A DNA stretch of 64,000 nt from an uncultured Pseudomonadota bacterium (GTDB lineage: Bacteria; Pseudomonadota; Alphaproteobacteria; RF32; CAG-239). The position numbers and the translations under genes were made by a program. Below the pieces are notes generated by a model that saw nothing but the letters and a program-made list of their open reading frames with translations, was not told where the DNA came from and ran no database searches. Shown piece after piece: positions 41,924 to 51,939 of this stretch. Where the stretch lies: NCBI GenBank assembly GCA_949295025.1, contig CASFJK010000001.1, positions 1 through 64,000 on the forward strand. The letters run 5' to 3'. The first letter of the stretch is position 1; every line of letters begins with the position of its first letter.

Positions 41924-43822
41924 TTATTTAACTTCTTCAAAGTCAGCATCTACAACTTTTTCGTCCTTCTTCTCTTCAGCTTCCGGACCAGCTGCATTAG
42001 CTGTGTTTTGAGCGGTTTCTGCTTGTTTGTACATAGCTTCACCGAGCTTCAAAGAAGCTTGCATCAAACTTTCAGTCTTAGCTTTGATATTTTCCAAATC
42101 ATCGCCTTCCAAAGCAGATTTCAAAGTTTTAATTTCTTCTTCAATCTTGCTCTTTTCAGCAGCAGATACTTTGTCACCATGCTCTTTCAAGGTTTTTTCA
42201 GTGCTTAAAACTAAAGCTTCACCTTGGTTTTTAGCTTCTACCAACTCTTTGCGTTTTTTATCAGCTTCAGCATTGGCTTCAGCATCTTTTACCATCTTTT
42301 CAATATCGGCATCAGACAAACCACCGCTGGCTTGAATGCGGATTGCTTGCTCTTTGTTGGTAGCTTTATCTTTTGCAGATACGTTAACAATACCGTTCGC
42401 ATCAATATCGAAGGTAACTTCAATTTGCGGCATACCACGCGGTGCAGGCGGAATACCTACCAAATCAAATTGACCAAGTAATTTGTTGTCGGCAGCCATT
42501 TCACGTTCACCTTGGAAGACGCGAATTGTAACTGCGGTTTGACCATCTTCAGCAGTTGAGAAAACTTGAGATTTTCTGGTCGGGATAGTGGTGTTTCTAT
42601 CAATCAAACGAGTGAATACACCGCCCAAGGTTTCAATACCCAAAGACAACGGGGTTACATCCAAGAGCAATACGTCTTTAACATCACCCATCAAAACACC
42701 GCCTTGAATTGCAGCACCAACGGCAACAACTTCATCCGGATTAACGCCTTTGTGCGGCTCTTTACCGAAGATTTCTTTTACTTTTTCTTGAACTTTCGGC
42801 ATACGAGTCATACCACCGACCAAGATAACTTCGCTGATTTCGTTAGCTTTCAAACCAGCATCAGCCAAAGCTTTCTTACAAGGTTCAACTGTTTTTTCAA
42901 TCAAATCTGCAACCAAATCTTCCAATTTTGCACGGGTCAATTTGATGTTGAGGTGTTTCGGGCCTGTGGCATCTGCTGTGATGAACGGTAAGTTGATTTC
43001 GGTTTGTGTGGTTGAAGACAATTCAATCTTAGCTTTTTCAGCAGCTTCTTTCAAACGTTGCAAAGCCAAGCGGTCATTTTTCAAATCAATGCCGTTTTCT
43101 TTTTTGAATTCTTCTACCAAATAGTCCAAAATACGACGGTCGAAGTCTTCACCACCCAAGAAGGTATCACCATTTGTTGATTTTACTTCAAATACGCCGT
43201 CACCGATTTCCAAAATGGAGATATCAAATGTACCACCACCAAGGTCATAAACAGCAATGGTGCCGGAAGCTTTTTTATCCATACCATAAGCCAAGGCAGC
43301 AGCTGTCGGCTCGTTAATGATACGCAAAACATCTAAACCGGCAATTTTACCAGCATCTTTTGTTGCTTGACGTTGAGAGTCGTTAAAATATGCCGGAACA
43401 GTAATAACGGCTTTTTCGATTTTTTCTCCCAAATAGCTCTCGGCATATTCTTTGATTTTTTGCAAAATCATGGCAGAAATTTGTGACGGAGCATATTTTT
43501 GGTCTTTAACTTCTACCCAAGCATCGCCATTGTCACCCGGAACAATTTTATAAGGAACAATATTTTTGTCTTTTTGAACTTCCGGAGAATCATAACGACG
43601 GCCAATTAAACGTTTGATTGCGAACAAGGTATTTTCAGGATTAGTTACGGCTTGACGTTTTGCCGGATATCCGACCAAACGTTCCGTATCTGTAAAAGCA
43701 ACCATTGAAGGGGTTGTTCTTGCACCTTCTGAGTTTTCCAAAACTTTGGCTTCTCCGCCTTCCATTACGGCAAAGCAGGAGTTGGTTGTACCCAAGTCAA
43801 TACCAATTACTTTATTGCTCAT
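41924..43822 (-). CDS. dnaK: Chaperone protein DnaK (Hsp70)
   Basis: 632 residues. Nucleotide-binding domain with [33 protein letters not shown] and [11 protein letters not shown]; the [14 protein letters not shown] linker-substrate domain start; C-terminal lid and the acidic [17 protein letters not shown] end typical of proteobacterial DnaK. AAGGA Shine-Dalgarno. Normal partners DnaJ (34882-36036) and a CbpA-like protein (5332-6270) are in this window; grpE is not. Confidence 0.98.
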   Translation of the reverse strand: MSNKVIGIDLGTTNSCFAVMEGGEAKVLENSEGARTTPSMVAFTDTERLVGYPAKRQAVTNPENTLFAIKRLIGRRYDSPEVQKDKNIVPYKIVPGDNGDAWVEVKDQKYAPSQISAMILQKIKEYAESYLGEKIEKAVITVPAYFNDSQRQATKDAGKIAGLDVLRIINEPTAAALAYGMDKKASGTIAVYDLGGGTFDISILEIGDGVFEVKSTNGDTFLGGEDFDRRILDYLVEEFKKENGIDLKNDRLALQRLKEAAEKAKIELSSTTQTEINLPFITADATGPKHLNIKLTRAKLEDLVADLIEKTVEPCKKALADAGLKANEISEVILVGGMTRMPKVQEKVKEIFGKEPHKGVNPDEVVAVGAAIQGGVLMGDVKDVLLLDVTPLSLGIETLGGVFTRLIDRNTTIPTRKSQVFSTAEDGQTAVTIRVFQGEREMAADNKLLGQFDLVGIPPAPRGMPQIEVTFDIDANGIVNVSAKDKATNKEQAIRIQASGGLSDADIEKMVKDAEANAEADKKRKELVEAKNQGEALVLSTEKTLKEHGDKVSAAEKSKIEEEIKTLKSALEGDDLENIKAKTESLMQASLKLGEAMYKQAETAQNTANAAGPEAEEKKDEKVVDADFEEVK

Positions 43823-43868
43823 GTTTTATTTCCTTTGTTAAACTGGTGTTTAATTTTTCTATTAATCT

Positions 43869-43896
43869 ATATAGGAAAGCAAATGAGCCTATGCAA
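43869..43896 (-). promoter_or_regulatory. Promoter of dnaK
   Basis: On the minus strand TTGCAT (43891-43896), 16-nt spacer ending TTTC, CTATAT (43869-43874). Confidence 0.55.
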
Positions 43897-43902
43897 TAGG
43901 GC

Positions 43903-44838
43903 TTATAAATTTTTTTGAAAGTTTTTTATTTTTTCTGAAATTATTTGATTGTTGGTAATTTGTTTTTCAATTTTATTAGATAAAACAACACTTTTTAATG
44001 CTTGAGAAAATGAAACATAAGGTTCTTCTTGCCCTTTTATCACACCAATAAAATTTCTTTGTTCATTATATAATGAATTTCCACCTTCGCATAATGTTTC
44101 ATTATTTTTTGTTAGTTTTCTCAAGGGAAAGTCAATATGATAATTATTTCCTTTGGTATCTTCAATATCCATGGTCCGAACAACATCAGTATCCGCAATA
44201 AGGCTTTCCAACTCAATATCTGTATTTTGATAGCTCATTTTAACCACGGCATGAGAACACCAATCATATTGATTTTGTTTGGAAACAGTTATTTTATTAG
44301 GAAGAGAATCTAACAGATCTGTTACAATAGCAAGATCATGTATCATCAATTCAGAAATGACGCTTGTTTTTCTTTGGGCATTGACATTTCTGCTGGTCCT
44401 GATTGCTTTGATTGATTTGATTGGTGCATCTATACTTTCTTTTAATTTGATTATAGCCGGATTATAATTTTCCAAATGCCCAACTAAAAAAGCTGTTTGA
44501 TACTTTTTTGCAATATTTTCAATAGAAGTACATTCTTGTTCATTTGTTCCCAGCGGCTTTTCAATAAGACAAGGAATTTTACGAGATAAAAGTTTTTCTG
44601 CGATTGCGGCGTGAGTTTCTGCCGGTGTGGCAATTATGACTGCATCCGTATTTTCTTTACTTATGGCTTCCAGATTTTCAAATCCATGGACACCTAATTC
44701 TGCCGCTTTTTCTTTTGTGGTTTTGTTATTTAATATTCCGGAAATTTCCACTTCATCAGCAAAATTGTTTCGCAAGCAATCTAAATGCTTTTTACCCATA
44801 TTATTGCAACCAACGATGGCTATTCTTATTTTGCTCAT
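43903..44838 (-). CDS. Gfo/Idh/MocA-family oxidoreductase
   Basis: 311 residues. NAD(P)-binding Rossmann start IAIVGCNNMGKKHLDCL, the conserved EKPLGTN segment (catalytic-type Lys), and VGHLENYNPAIIKLKE as in GnnA/WlbA-like sugar-nucleotide dehydrogenases. It may oxidise a UDP-sugar for lipid A or surface glycan, but no partner aminotransferase is adjacent. It starts 18 nt after the thymidine-phosphorylase-family gene on the same strand, so co-transcription is likely. Confidence 0.85.
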   Translation of the reverse strand: MSKIRIAIVGCNNMGKKHLDCLRNNFADEVEISGILNNKTTKEKAAELGVHGFENLEAISKENTDAVIIATPAETHAAIAEKLLSRKIPCLIEKPLGTNEQECTSIENIAKKYQTAFLVGHLENYNPAIIKLKESIDAPIKSIKAIRTSRNVNAQRKTSVISELMIHDLAIVTDLLDSLPNKITVSKQNQYDWCSHAVVKMSYQNTDIELESLIADTDVVRTMDIEDTKGNNYHIDFPLRKLTKNNETLCEGGNSLYNEQRNFIGVIKGQEEPYVSFSQALKSVVLSNKIEKQITNNQIISEKIKNFQKNL

Positions 44839-44856
44839 GCGTGTTTTCCTAAAATT

Positions 44857-46353
44857 TTAATATTTGCTTCTGCCTGAGATTTCATAACCGGTATAACCAT
44901 CGACCATGCTGTTTGCAAAAGCAAAATCGGTAGAGTTGACTGAATGAATACGGAACAATGTTTCTCCCTGCTCTACTCTATCACCCACTTTTTTCAACAA
45001 ATCCAATCCAGCTCCTGGATATTGAGAAGCGCCTGCCATCACACCGATTTTGTTGATACGCTCATTATCAATGCTTTCAACTACGCCGGAAATATTAGAA
45101 ACAATATCACGGGTTAAATGTCCGAGTTGGGGTTGCGGGGCTTTACCTTGAGCATGAATAATTTTGTTCATGGCTTCCAAAGCACGGCCGGAGGTTAAAA
45201 TCTCTTTGGCTACATGATAACCTTGTCCACCGCGCAGTTTGGGATCAAATTCCAAAATTCTTCCCGCTAAGAACAAAGATTTTTCTTTCAAATCTTGCGG
45301 CGCATCTTCTTTGTTACGCAATACTTTCATCACGTCTCTGGCTTCCAAAACTGCGCCAACACCATTACCAATCGGCTCACTACCATCGGTTATCACGGCA
45401 TCTATCTCTATGGAGAGCATATCGCCCACATATTCTATCAATTTGCGCAAGCGCATAGCTTCACCAGTACGTTTGATACGCGAGTTGGGACCAACCGGAA
45501 TATCAATAACCAAGTGGGTGACCCCTGCCGCCAGTTTTATTGCTAAAATTGAGGCGGCAATATGGTGTAATTGCGTTAAACCGATGTTTCTTTCTACAGA
45601 AGATACAAGTTTGTTGACCTCGGCAATTGATAAACTCTCATAATTGACAATGGCACCGCGGCTTTCTTTAAGAACACGCCGCAATTCTTCTTCATCTAAA
45701 TCAACATTTGCCAAAACAGCCATGGTATCTGCCACACCGGCACAGGAGGTTAAAGAACGAGATGCTGTTTTGGGCATGGGCAAACCATAGGCCGACACAA
45801 TTGCCGTGATGATAATATCAGTCTTGTTTCCGGGGATTCCGCCTAAGCAGTGATGATCAACAACAATGTTTTCATTATCCCAATGCAAAGTATTATCTCC
45901 TACCAAAGCCTCGGTAAAAGACAAAACCTCAGGAGCCGTCATAAATGAACCACTGGCAACCAAGAATGAAACAATATCCATATTAGAATAGCGTTTAGAT
46001 GCAATATCATTAACTATGGCACTATATTCGCCCGAACTCAAAATATTGCCGGCAATTTTGCGCTTGATTGAGGCTAAACTCGGTGGCGGAGAAGATATGG
46101 TTAAGGTAACATTAGCACCTTCGGGCAAATTGATGCATTCAAAAGCCTCATTATTCAAACCTATTTCGTTGGGTTTGACCAACTCATCATCATCAACCAC
46201 TTGTAAAAAGGCAAATACGGGCTTAACACCACCATGAATCTCAACTTTGGTCAAAGAACGAATGTCATCAATCTTATAGGCATCGCAATCGCGGTGAACA
46301 TAAGCTAAATTTTCGTTAAACGAACTTATGGCAACGTGTTTTAAGCTCAGCAT
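44857..46353 (-). CDS. Thymidine phosphorylase-family protein
   Basis: 498 residues from the ATG at 46353, which has a GAGGAAG Shine-Dalgarno; a TTG four codons upstream is inferior. An N-terminal extension of about 90 residues precedes the nucleoside phosphorylase core: ASGSFMTAPEVLSFTEAL, DHHCLGGIPGNKTD (phosphate site), SRSLTSCAGVADTM, GPNSRIKRTGEA and IGNGVGAVLEARDV. The roughly 500-residue length with the N-terminal domain fits the AMP/thymidine phosphorylase subgroup found in archaea and some proteobacteria. So the substrate could be a nucleoside or AMP. Confidence 0.88.
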   Translation of the reverse strand: MLSLKHVAISSFNENLAYVHRDCDAYKIDDIRSLTKVEIHGGVKPVFAFLQVVDDDELVKPNEIGLNNEAFECINLPEGANVTLTISSPPPSLASIKRKIAGNILSSGEYSAIVNDIASKRYSNMDIVSFLVASGSFMTAPEVLSFTEALVGDNTLHWDNENIVVDHHCLGGIPGNKTDIIITAIVSAYGLPMPKTASRSLTSCAGVADTMAVLANVDLDEEELRRVLKESRGAIVNYESLSIAEVNKLVSSVERNIGLTQLHHIAASILAIKLAAGVTHLVIDIPVGPNSRIKRTGEAMRLRKLIEYVGDMLSIEIDAVITDGSEPIGNGVGAVLEARDVMKVLRNKEDAPQDLKEKSLFLAGRILEFDPKLRGGQGYHVAKEILTSGRALEAMNKIIHAQGKAPQPQLGHLTRDIVSNISGVVESIDNERINKIGVMAGASQYPGAGLDLLKKVGDRVEQGETLFRIHSVNSTDFAFANSMVDGYTGYEISGRSKY

Positions 46354-46365
46354 CTTCTTCCTCAA

Positions 46366-46514
46366 ATTTTTTCTGAATATTAAATATTATGTCACATATT
46401 CTTTAACAAACCCTAAACAAGCTGAAGCCAGCTTGACCGCATTAGTTAGACGCACTTATGTGGACTGCGATGCTATCCCTATTCTGGACAGCGATTTTGT
46501 GCCTTATGTTAAAT
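46366..46514. other. Short gap with a possible coding remnant
   Basis: Between the thymidine-phosphorylase-family and accD genes. Plus-strand codons from about 46404 read NPKQAEASLTALVRR... and end PYVK at a stop just before the terminator, which looks protein-like but has no start or Shine-Dalgarno. The dispersed 20-nt repeat lies within it. Confidence 0.3.
46419..46438 (+). repeat. 20-nt imperfect dispersed repeat, copy 2
   Basis: AAGCTGAAGCCAGCTTGACC; 17 of 20 bases match the copy at 32834-32853. The first 16 bases form AAGCTG/CAGCTT. Confidence 0.4.
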
Positions 46515-46543
46515 AAAAAAAGGAGTGTTTGCACACTCCCTTA
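46515..46543 (-). terminator. Terminator of accD
   Basis: On the minus strand GGAGTGT/ACACTCC with loop GCAA and seven Ts. Confidence 0.88.
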
Positions 46544-46561
46544 TTATTTTTTTCACTTTGT

Positions 46562-47443
46562 TTATCTTGCTGTGATGGACAAGGTGTTCAACTTTGGTTT
46601 TTGGTGCATCAAAATACTGATTACCTTAACCAATTCGTTTTTCATCTCAGCACGACGAACAACCATATCTACCATACCATGCTCTTTCAAATATTCAGCA
46701 CGTTGGAATCCTTCTGGCAACTTTTCACGAATGGTTTGTTCGATTACGCGAGCACCAGCAAAACCAATCATACAGCCTTTTTCGGCAATATGAATATCAC
46801 CCAACATGGCAAAAGATGCAGAAACACCACCTGTAGTCGGATCTGTTAAAATAACAATGTAGGGCAAGCCTTTCTCTTTAACCATATTAACGGCTGCCGT
46901 GGTTCTTGCCATTTGCATCAAAGAGAGCATACCTTCTTGCATGCGTGCACCACCAGAAGCTGTTACTGTAATCAACGGGCAATTGTTTTTAATGGCTGTT
47001 TCTGCAGCTTTAACAATACCTTCACCAACAGCCATTCCCATGGAACCACCCATAAAAGAAAAATCCATAACCGCAACTACAGATGTGATACCGCCAATTT
47101 CACCTTGAGCAACTTTAATAGCATCTTCTTCACCGGTGTTTTTGCGATATGTTCTTAAACGATCGGTATATTTTTTTGAATCTTTAAAATTAAGAGGATC
47201 TTCTTTTAATTTCGGTAAAAAAATTTCTTTATATTCACCATTATCAAACAAAAGTTCCAAACGTTTTTTGACCGATAAGCGCAAATGATGATCACATTTG
47301 TGGCAAACAAAATTGCTTTTTTCCAACTCTTTGTTGAAAAGCATTTGTCCGCAGTTAGGACATTTGGTCCACAAATTATCAGCAATTTCTTTTGCTGTAA
47401 TCTTTTTTACTTTCGGTCTAACAAAGTCAGTAAGCCAGTTCAT
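46562..47443 (-). CDS. accD: Acetyl-CoA carboxylase carboxyltransferase subunit beta
   Basis: 293 residues. N-terminal zinc ribbon with Cys28, Cys31, Cys47 and Cys50 (WTKCPNCG...FVCHKC), then the crotonase-fold carboxyltransferase core (VAVMDFSFMGGSMG, TVTASGGARMQEG, TDPTTGGVSASFAMLGDI). With AccA it transfers carboxyl to acetyl-CoA, the first step of fatty acid synthesis. Usual neighbours trpBA and folC are absent; lapA is upstream. accA is nearby on the same strand. Confidence 0.97.
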   Translation of the reverse strand: MNWLTDFVRPKVKKITAKEIADNLWTKCPNCGQMLFNKELEKSNFVCHKCDHHLRLSVKKRLELLFDNGEYKEIFLPKLKEDPLNFKDSKKYTDRLRTYRKNTGEEDAIKVAQGEIGGITSVVAVMDFSFMGGSMGMAVGEGIVKAAETAIKNNCPLITVTASGGARMQEGMLSLMQMARTTAAVNMVKEKGLPYIVILTDPTTGGVSASFAMLGDIHIAEKGCMIGFAGARVIEQTIREKLPEGFQRAEYLKEHGMVDMVVRRAEMKNELVKVISILMHQKPKLNTLSITAR

Positions 47444-47470
47444 AGTTGTTACCTTTTTTTATTATGACAA

Positions 47471-47857
47471 TTAGTCTTTCTTGCGCTTAAACCAAGCGGC
47501 AATTCTTTGCTTGAGCGGAGGTTTGGGCATGGAGGCTTCTTTTTCCTTGAGTTCGGTGATATCTCCTTGCAAACCTTCTACCTCTTTGGTCAATTTTTCT
47601 TGTTCTTTGGTCAACTTTTTGTTCTGTTTCTTTTGATGACGCAATGCACTTCTCAATGGAGAATATGCAAACCAAGAATCAAATTTGCCCCAAATAAAGC
47701 CAAACAAAACAAAAAAGACTATTGCAACACTCAAAGAAACCGTCACTTCTATCTCAAAAGGCCACAAATCGAACATTGCCAGTTCGTTATTGATAAAAGC
47801 AAAATACAAAACAACTGCCAATACAATCAATCTGATAAGCGTCTTTATAAATGCCAT
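47471..47857 (-). CDS. lapA: LapA-domain membrane protein
   Basis: 128 residues. Two N-terminal membrane helices (about 5-22 and 40-60) with FAFINNELAMFDLWPFEIEVTVSL between them, the LapA (DUF1049) pattern, then a cytoplasmic coiled coil (85-110) and a basic end. In enterobacteria LapA assists lipopolysaccharide assembly control with LapB. Lies between ihfB and accD, the common alphaproteobacterial arrangement. Confidence 0.82.
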   Translation of the reverse strand: MAFIKTLIRLIVLAVVLYFAFINNELAMFDLWPFEIEVTVSLSVAIVFFVLFGFIWGKFDSWFAYSPLRSALRHQKKQNKKLTKEQEKLTKEVEGLQGDITELKEKEASMPKPPLKQRIAAWFKRKKD

Positions 47858-47909
47858 GACGGTGTCCTTTGCTAATTAATTATAATTGACGATAAACTTA
47901 TGTTTGAGC

Positions 47910-48194
47910 TTATTTCTTTTTGTTTAACAATTCAAACAATTGTTTACCAGTTTTAAAGTGAGGAATGTTGCGTTCTTCTACACTAACTTGTTCACCTGTG
48001 CGTGGGTTTTTAGCTACGCGAGGTGTACGTTTGCGAACAGAGAATGCACCAAAGCCTCTAAACTCTACACGATCTCCGGCAGCTAAAGTGCTGATAATTT
48101 TATCAAAGACAACAGCAACAATGCGTTCTACATCTTTAACCATCAAATGTGGGTTTTTAGCTGCAATTTTTTCAATTAATTCTGATCTAGTCAT
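47910..48194 (-). CDS. ihfB: Integration host factor subunit beta
   Basis: 94 residues of the HU/IHF fold: [31 protein letters not shown], and the DNA-intercalating arm [13 protein letters not shown]. The N-terminal MTRSELI and length match IHF-beta rather than HU. It bends DNA with IHF-alpha. The gene is 52 nt upstream of lapA. Confidence 0.93.
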   Translation of the reverse strand: MTRSELIEKIAAKNPHLMVKDVERIVAVVFDKIISTLAAGDRVEFRGFGAFSVRKRTPRVAKNPRTGEQVSVEERNIPHFKTGKQLFELLNKKK

Positions 48195-48318
48195 TTTACC
48201 TCTTATTATTAATTATAATTAAATTTAATGTTTTTCAATAAACTATCTTTTTTTGTTCCAGAAATCAATATAGGATTTCAAAAAAAATAAAAATCAAAAA
48301 AAGAATCTATCCAACGTT

Positions 48319-49446
48319 TTATTCATTTTGAGCTATTTTATGCTCAATTGCCAAGGTATGTTCGGCTTCTCCAAGCTCAAAATCTTCAATTTTCTTAATC
48401 CTTTTGGAGATTTTGCCTGAGGATACTTTAATATCATTAATATCTCGAGAGGCCATATCAAAATGTTTGGATAAATTTTCTATTCTATCATCCAAACGGG
48501 TGATATCTTCAACCAAAGTTCCAACCTCTCGTTGAATGATGCCGGCTTGTTCTCTCATTGAGGCATCTTTAAGAATCGCCCGAACAGTGTTTAGAGTTGC
48601 CATTAAGGTTGTCGGAGAAACAATCCACACTTTTGAACGGTATGATGCTTCAACCACATCACGAAAATTGGCATGAAGTTCAGCATAAATAGCTTCACTC
48701 GGCAAAAACATTAACGCAGACTCTGCCGTCTCTCCAACAATAATATATTTTTCTGAAATATCTTTGATATGTTTTAAGACAGAAGCTCGGAAGAATCTTT
48801 CAGCCTCAACCTTTTCTCGCTCGTTTTGTGCATTTCTTAAGGCTTGATAACTCTCTAACGGAAATTTTGCATCTATCACAATTGTTCCCGGAGGGTTGGG
48901 CAAACGCAAAACGCAATCGGCACGTTTTTGATTGCTCATTACAACCTGAAACTCATAAGCCGAAGGTGGAAGAATCGAGGTGACCAAGTCATTGAGCTGA
49001 ATTTCACCGAAGGCACCGCGGGCTTGTTTGTTGCTCAAAACTTCTTGCAAAGACACAACTTGCTCTGACAAAGAAGATATTTTTTGTTGCGCTACATCAA
49101 TTTTAGCCAAACGTTCTCGCAAATCATGCAAAGTTTGTGTTGTTTTATCGGTAGATTGCTGCAACCCTTCGCCCACACTTTTGGTTACGGCTAAAAGCTT
49201 TTCATCCATAATTTTTAAAACTGCGAGCTTTTGTTCATTAATTGCATCGGCAATACGATTTTGCTCTTGACGGTTGAGCTCAGATATTTGGCTTAATCTA
49301 CCGGCAAGTTCAGCTTGACCTCGCAACAAAATATCAGCAAAAGAATCTATTTGTGACTTTTTGCCTTTCAAAATCATATAGCAAAGATTGCCGATGAGCA
49401 GCAAGGCTACACCGGCAATCAAAACAAGCATTATGTCATTTGACAT
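48319..49446 (-). CDS. rmuC: RmuC family DNA recombination protein
   Basis: 375 residues from the ATG at 49446, one base after the accA stop; a TTG start 9 nt upstream would overlap accA. N-terminal membrane helix (about 8-26), long coiled coil (35-130), then the RmuC nuclease-like domain with GAFGEIQLNDLV, DAKFPLESYQ, and KVWIVSPTTLMATLNTVRAI. RmuC limits DNA inversions at short repeats in E. coli. Co-transcribed with accA. Confidence 0.92.
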   Translation of the reverse strand: MSNDIMLVLIAGVALLLIGNLCYMILKGKKSQIDSFADILLRGQAELAGRLSQISELNRQEQNRIADAINEQKLAVLKIMDEKLLAVTKSVGEGLQQSTDKTTQTLHDLRERLAKIDVAQQKISSLSEQVVSLQEVLSNKQARGAFGEIQLNDLVTSILPPSAYEFQVVMSNQKRADCVLRLPNPPGTIVIDAKFPLESYQALRNAQNEREKVEAERFFRASVLKHIKDISEKYIIVGETAESALMFLPSEAIYAELHANFRDVVEASYRSKVWIVSPTTLMATLNTVRAILKDASMREQAGIIQREVGTLVEDITRLDDRIENLSKHFDMASRDINDIKVSSGKISKRIKKIEDFELGEAEHTLAIEHKIAQNE

Positions 49447-49447
49447 A

Positions 49448-50413
49448 TTATTCAAGATTACGTCCCATTTTTAAGAATTTTTCATTGCGTTGTTTTTTAA
49501 GCTCTTCTCTGCTCAAAGGCATAAGCTCTTTTAAGTTTTTCAGCAAGGCATTGCCAACGCTCTCTATAATTGCTTTAGGGTCACGATGAGCACCACCTAA
49601 AGGTTCGGGAATAATCTCATCAATAATGCCGAGTTTCTTCAAATCTTGGGCTGTTAATTTCAAAGCTTCGGTGGCTTCTTTAACTTTGTCAGCGGAACGC
49701 CACAAAATTGAAGCACAGCCTTCAGGAGAAATAACAGAATAGATAGCATGTTCCAACATCAAAACTTTATTTGCAGTTGCAATGGCAATAGCTCCGCCTG
49801 AACCGCCTTCACCAATAACAACAGAAACAACCGGCACTTGTACTTGCAAGCATTTTTGGATTGACGATGCAATGGCTTCGGCTTGGCCTCTTGCCTCAGC
49901 TTCTACACCAGGGAAAGCACCAGATGTATCAACAAAGCAGATAATCGGCATATTAAATTTATCGGCCAAAGACATCAATCTTTGTGCTTTACGATAGCCT
50001 TCCGGTTTAGCCATACCAAAATTATACTTCAATCTTGTTTCCAAATCATGGCCTTTTTCTTGCCCTAAAACGACAACAGATATATTTTTAAAACGACCGA
50101 TACCACCAATCATTGCTTCATCATCGGCAAAAAGTCTATCCCCGCAAAGAGGGGTAAAATCTTCTATCAAGCCATGAACATAGTCCAAGCAGTGCGGACG
50201 TTCCGGATGGCGAGCCACTTGAGATTTTTCCCAAGGGCTTAAGTTTGAATAAGAAGATCTGACTTGTCTTTCAAGTTTTTGTTGCAAACGACTTACCTCT
50301 TGAGAAATGTCTACATCTTGGCCTTCAGCCAGATGTTTTAATGATTCAATTTTGTTTTCGATTTCTACAATATTTTTTTCAAAATCAAGAACTAATGTAG
50401 TATTATTGTTCAT
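49448..50413 (-). CDS. accA: Acetyl-CoA carboxylase carboxyltransferase subunit alpha
   Basis: 321 residues. N-terminal LDFEKNIVEIENKIESLK helix, ARHPERPHCLDYV, and the crotonase-fold core with GGIGRFKNISVVVLGQEKG, FVDTSGAFPGVEAEARGQ and VIGEGGSGGAIAIA. It partners AccD. First gene of its unit, divergent from the membrane protein gene at 50581. Confidence 0.97.
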   Translation of the reverse strand: MNNNTTLVLDFEKNIVEIENKIESLKHLAEGQDVDISQEVSRLQQKLERQVRSSYSNLSPWEKSQVARHPERPHCLDYVHGLIEDFTPLCGDRLFADDEAMIGGIGRFKNISVVVLGQEKGHDLETRLKYNFGMAKPEGYRKAQRLMSLADKFNMPIICFVDTSGAFPGVEAEARGQAEAIASSIQKCLQVQVPVVSVVIGEGGSGGAIAIATANKVLMLEHAIYSVISPEGCASILWRSADKVKEATEALKLTAQDLKKLGIIDEIIPEPLGGAHRDPKAIIESVGNALLKNLKELMPLSREELKKQRNEKFLKMGRNLE

Positions 50414-50506
50414 TCAACTTCTCTTATTTTGTTTTACCTGTGAATGGTCATAACATATTTTTTTTTATCTTTCGACTCTTATTTTATAATATTGTGTAAA
50501 TTTTCA

Positions 50507-50537
50507 TTGAAATATCACATAAATATACTACTATAAT
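50507..50537 (+). promoter_or_regulatory. Promoter upstream of the membrane protein-yejAB unit
   Basis: TTGAAA (50507-50512), 16-nt spacer, TACTAT (50529-50534), with TATAAT overlapping at 50532-50537. Transcription would start near 50542, after the first in-frame ATG (50536), which helps decide the start of the next gene. Confidence 0.6.
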
Positions 50538-50580
50538 GAGCAATTATTGGTTATTTATAACAATTATGAGGAGAAACCAC

Positions 50581-51939
50581 GTGCTGGCATTTTCTTTTTT
50601 TGCCGCTATTTTTTCTAGCCTTCTTTGGGTGATTTATGCTGTGGCTTATATTCAAGACAACACGGTCGGAATGAAATTTAGTTCTTTGGGAATCGTTGAT
50701 ATTTCCGTATATGTTGCCCTCGTTATCTTACCTATTTTTGTTCTTTGGATGATTTTTGGTTACATAAACCAACATATCAACAATCAAAAAACTTCTAAAG
50801 CCCTTTATCAGCTTTTTTTACAAATGCGCAAAAATCAAGAATATGCCGATTTAATTGCTCGAATTATGCTCGAATCCGAACAACAAATTAAAGATGGTTT
50901 TATTCTCAATCGTATTGATATTCTTATTTCCGATATGAATGAACTCATTGCCGAGATTATTAATCGTGCTGCTTTGGCTTCCAGAGACCAAATTGAATCT
51001 CTCTGGAGCCGCGTACGTAATGGCGGAAAATGGGCCTTGGGAAAAGTTATTATTGAAATTAACCAAAATCAGCCCAACTTTCAAATGCGCCTTTATGAAA
51101 AATCGCAAAATGATGTTGTTCTTGCCGGAACCATTTTAGAATTTTGTGCTCGTTACCAAAATATCTTAGCCCTTTTAAACAAGCATGATGGAGAACGCGT
51201 TTTTTTAAGCGTGATTGAAACAGGTGTCTTTGGCAAAGTCTTTACGATTTTAGCTCCTCTTTCAGACGAGATAAGAAAATATAGAGAAGTTGCTTTTAAT
51301 AAAACAGAAAATGAGTTGGATTTTAAAGCTCCTACCAAAGAAAAAGCACAAAAGAAAGTTGCGAATCCTATTTCTCCCATCAATGAAAAGAAAAATTCTT
51401 CTTTCTTGAGTGGTTTGTCAAAAATCGGATCTTTTATGAAAAAAGAAAAATCCGAACAAAATACTGTTAACAATGATAACGCAAGAGATCCTTTTTCCAT
51501 TGCTTTAGAACGTAGTTTTGGTCCTGAAGAAGAAAAATTACCGACTGAAGAAATTGAATCTCCAAAATTTGAAATATCTATGAACGAAAAAGAAGATACT
51601 GCTCCTGAAATTATTCTTTCTTCTCCTAATGAAGATGAAGAGAATAAACAAGATATTATCATCAGTAAACCCGAGGAGGAGGCATCTTCACCTTCTTCTG
51701 ATGAAGAAGAGAAACAAGAAGCACCGCAAGTGGAACCGATGAAAGAGCCTATTACCAATACACAAAAAACTTTAAATGAACTGCGTAAAGAATGGGAAGA
51801 CATGAGAAAATCTTCTTTTGAAGATGATGCTCAAAAAACTGATCCGTATGAAGAAATTGCTTCTAAAGAAACCGAATCTGAGGAAAAATTATCATACCCC
51901 TTCGGAGGATGGACTGACGAAAGCAATTATCATAAATAA
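50581..51939 (+). CDS. Two-helix membrane protein with long acidic cytoplasmic tail
   Basis: 452 residues from the GTG at 50581, which has a GAGGAG Shine-Dalgarno 7 nt upstream. In-frame ATGs at 50536 and 50566 are less likely: the first overlaps the -10 box. Two membrane helices (about 1-25 and 40-63), then a helical domain (70-230) with LIARIMLESEQQIKDGFILNRIDILISDMNELIAEIINRAAL. Residues 240-450 are disordered and rich in Glu, Lys, Ser and Pro. No named family; similar proteins appear beside peptide transporters in alphaproteobacteria only as far as I can judge from context. The end overlaps yejA. Confidence 0.7.
   Translation: MLAFSFFAAIFSSLLWVIYAVAYIQDNTVGMKFSSLGIVDISVYVALVILPIFVLWMIFGYINQHINNQKTSKALYQLFLQMRKNQEYADLIARIMLESEQQIKDGFILNRIDILISDMNELIAEIINRAALASRDQIESLWSRVRNGGKWALGKVIIEINQNQPNFQMRLYEKSQNDVVLAGTILEFCARYQNILALLNKHDGERVFLSVIETGVFGKVFTILAPLSDEIRKYREVAFNKTENELDFKAPTKEKAQKKVANPISPINEKKNSSFLSGLSKIGSFMKKEKSEQNTVNNDNARDPFSIALERSFGPEEEKLPTEEIESPKFEISMNEKEDTAPEIILSSPNEDEENKQDIIISKPEEEASSPSSDEEEKQEAPQVEPMKEPITNTQKTLNELRKEWEDMRKSSFEDDAQKTDPYEEIASKETESEEKLSYPFGGWTDESNYHK

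Noticed and set aside
50536..50580. ATG start at 50536 for the membrane protein
   Set aside because: It overlaps the TATAAT -10 box; the GTG at 50581 has GAGGAG at ideal spacing.
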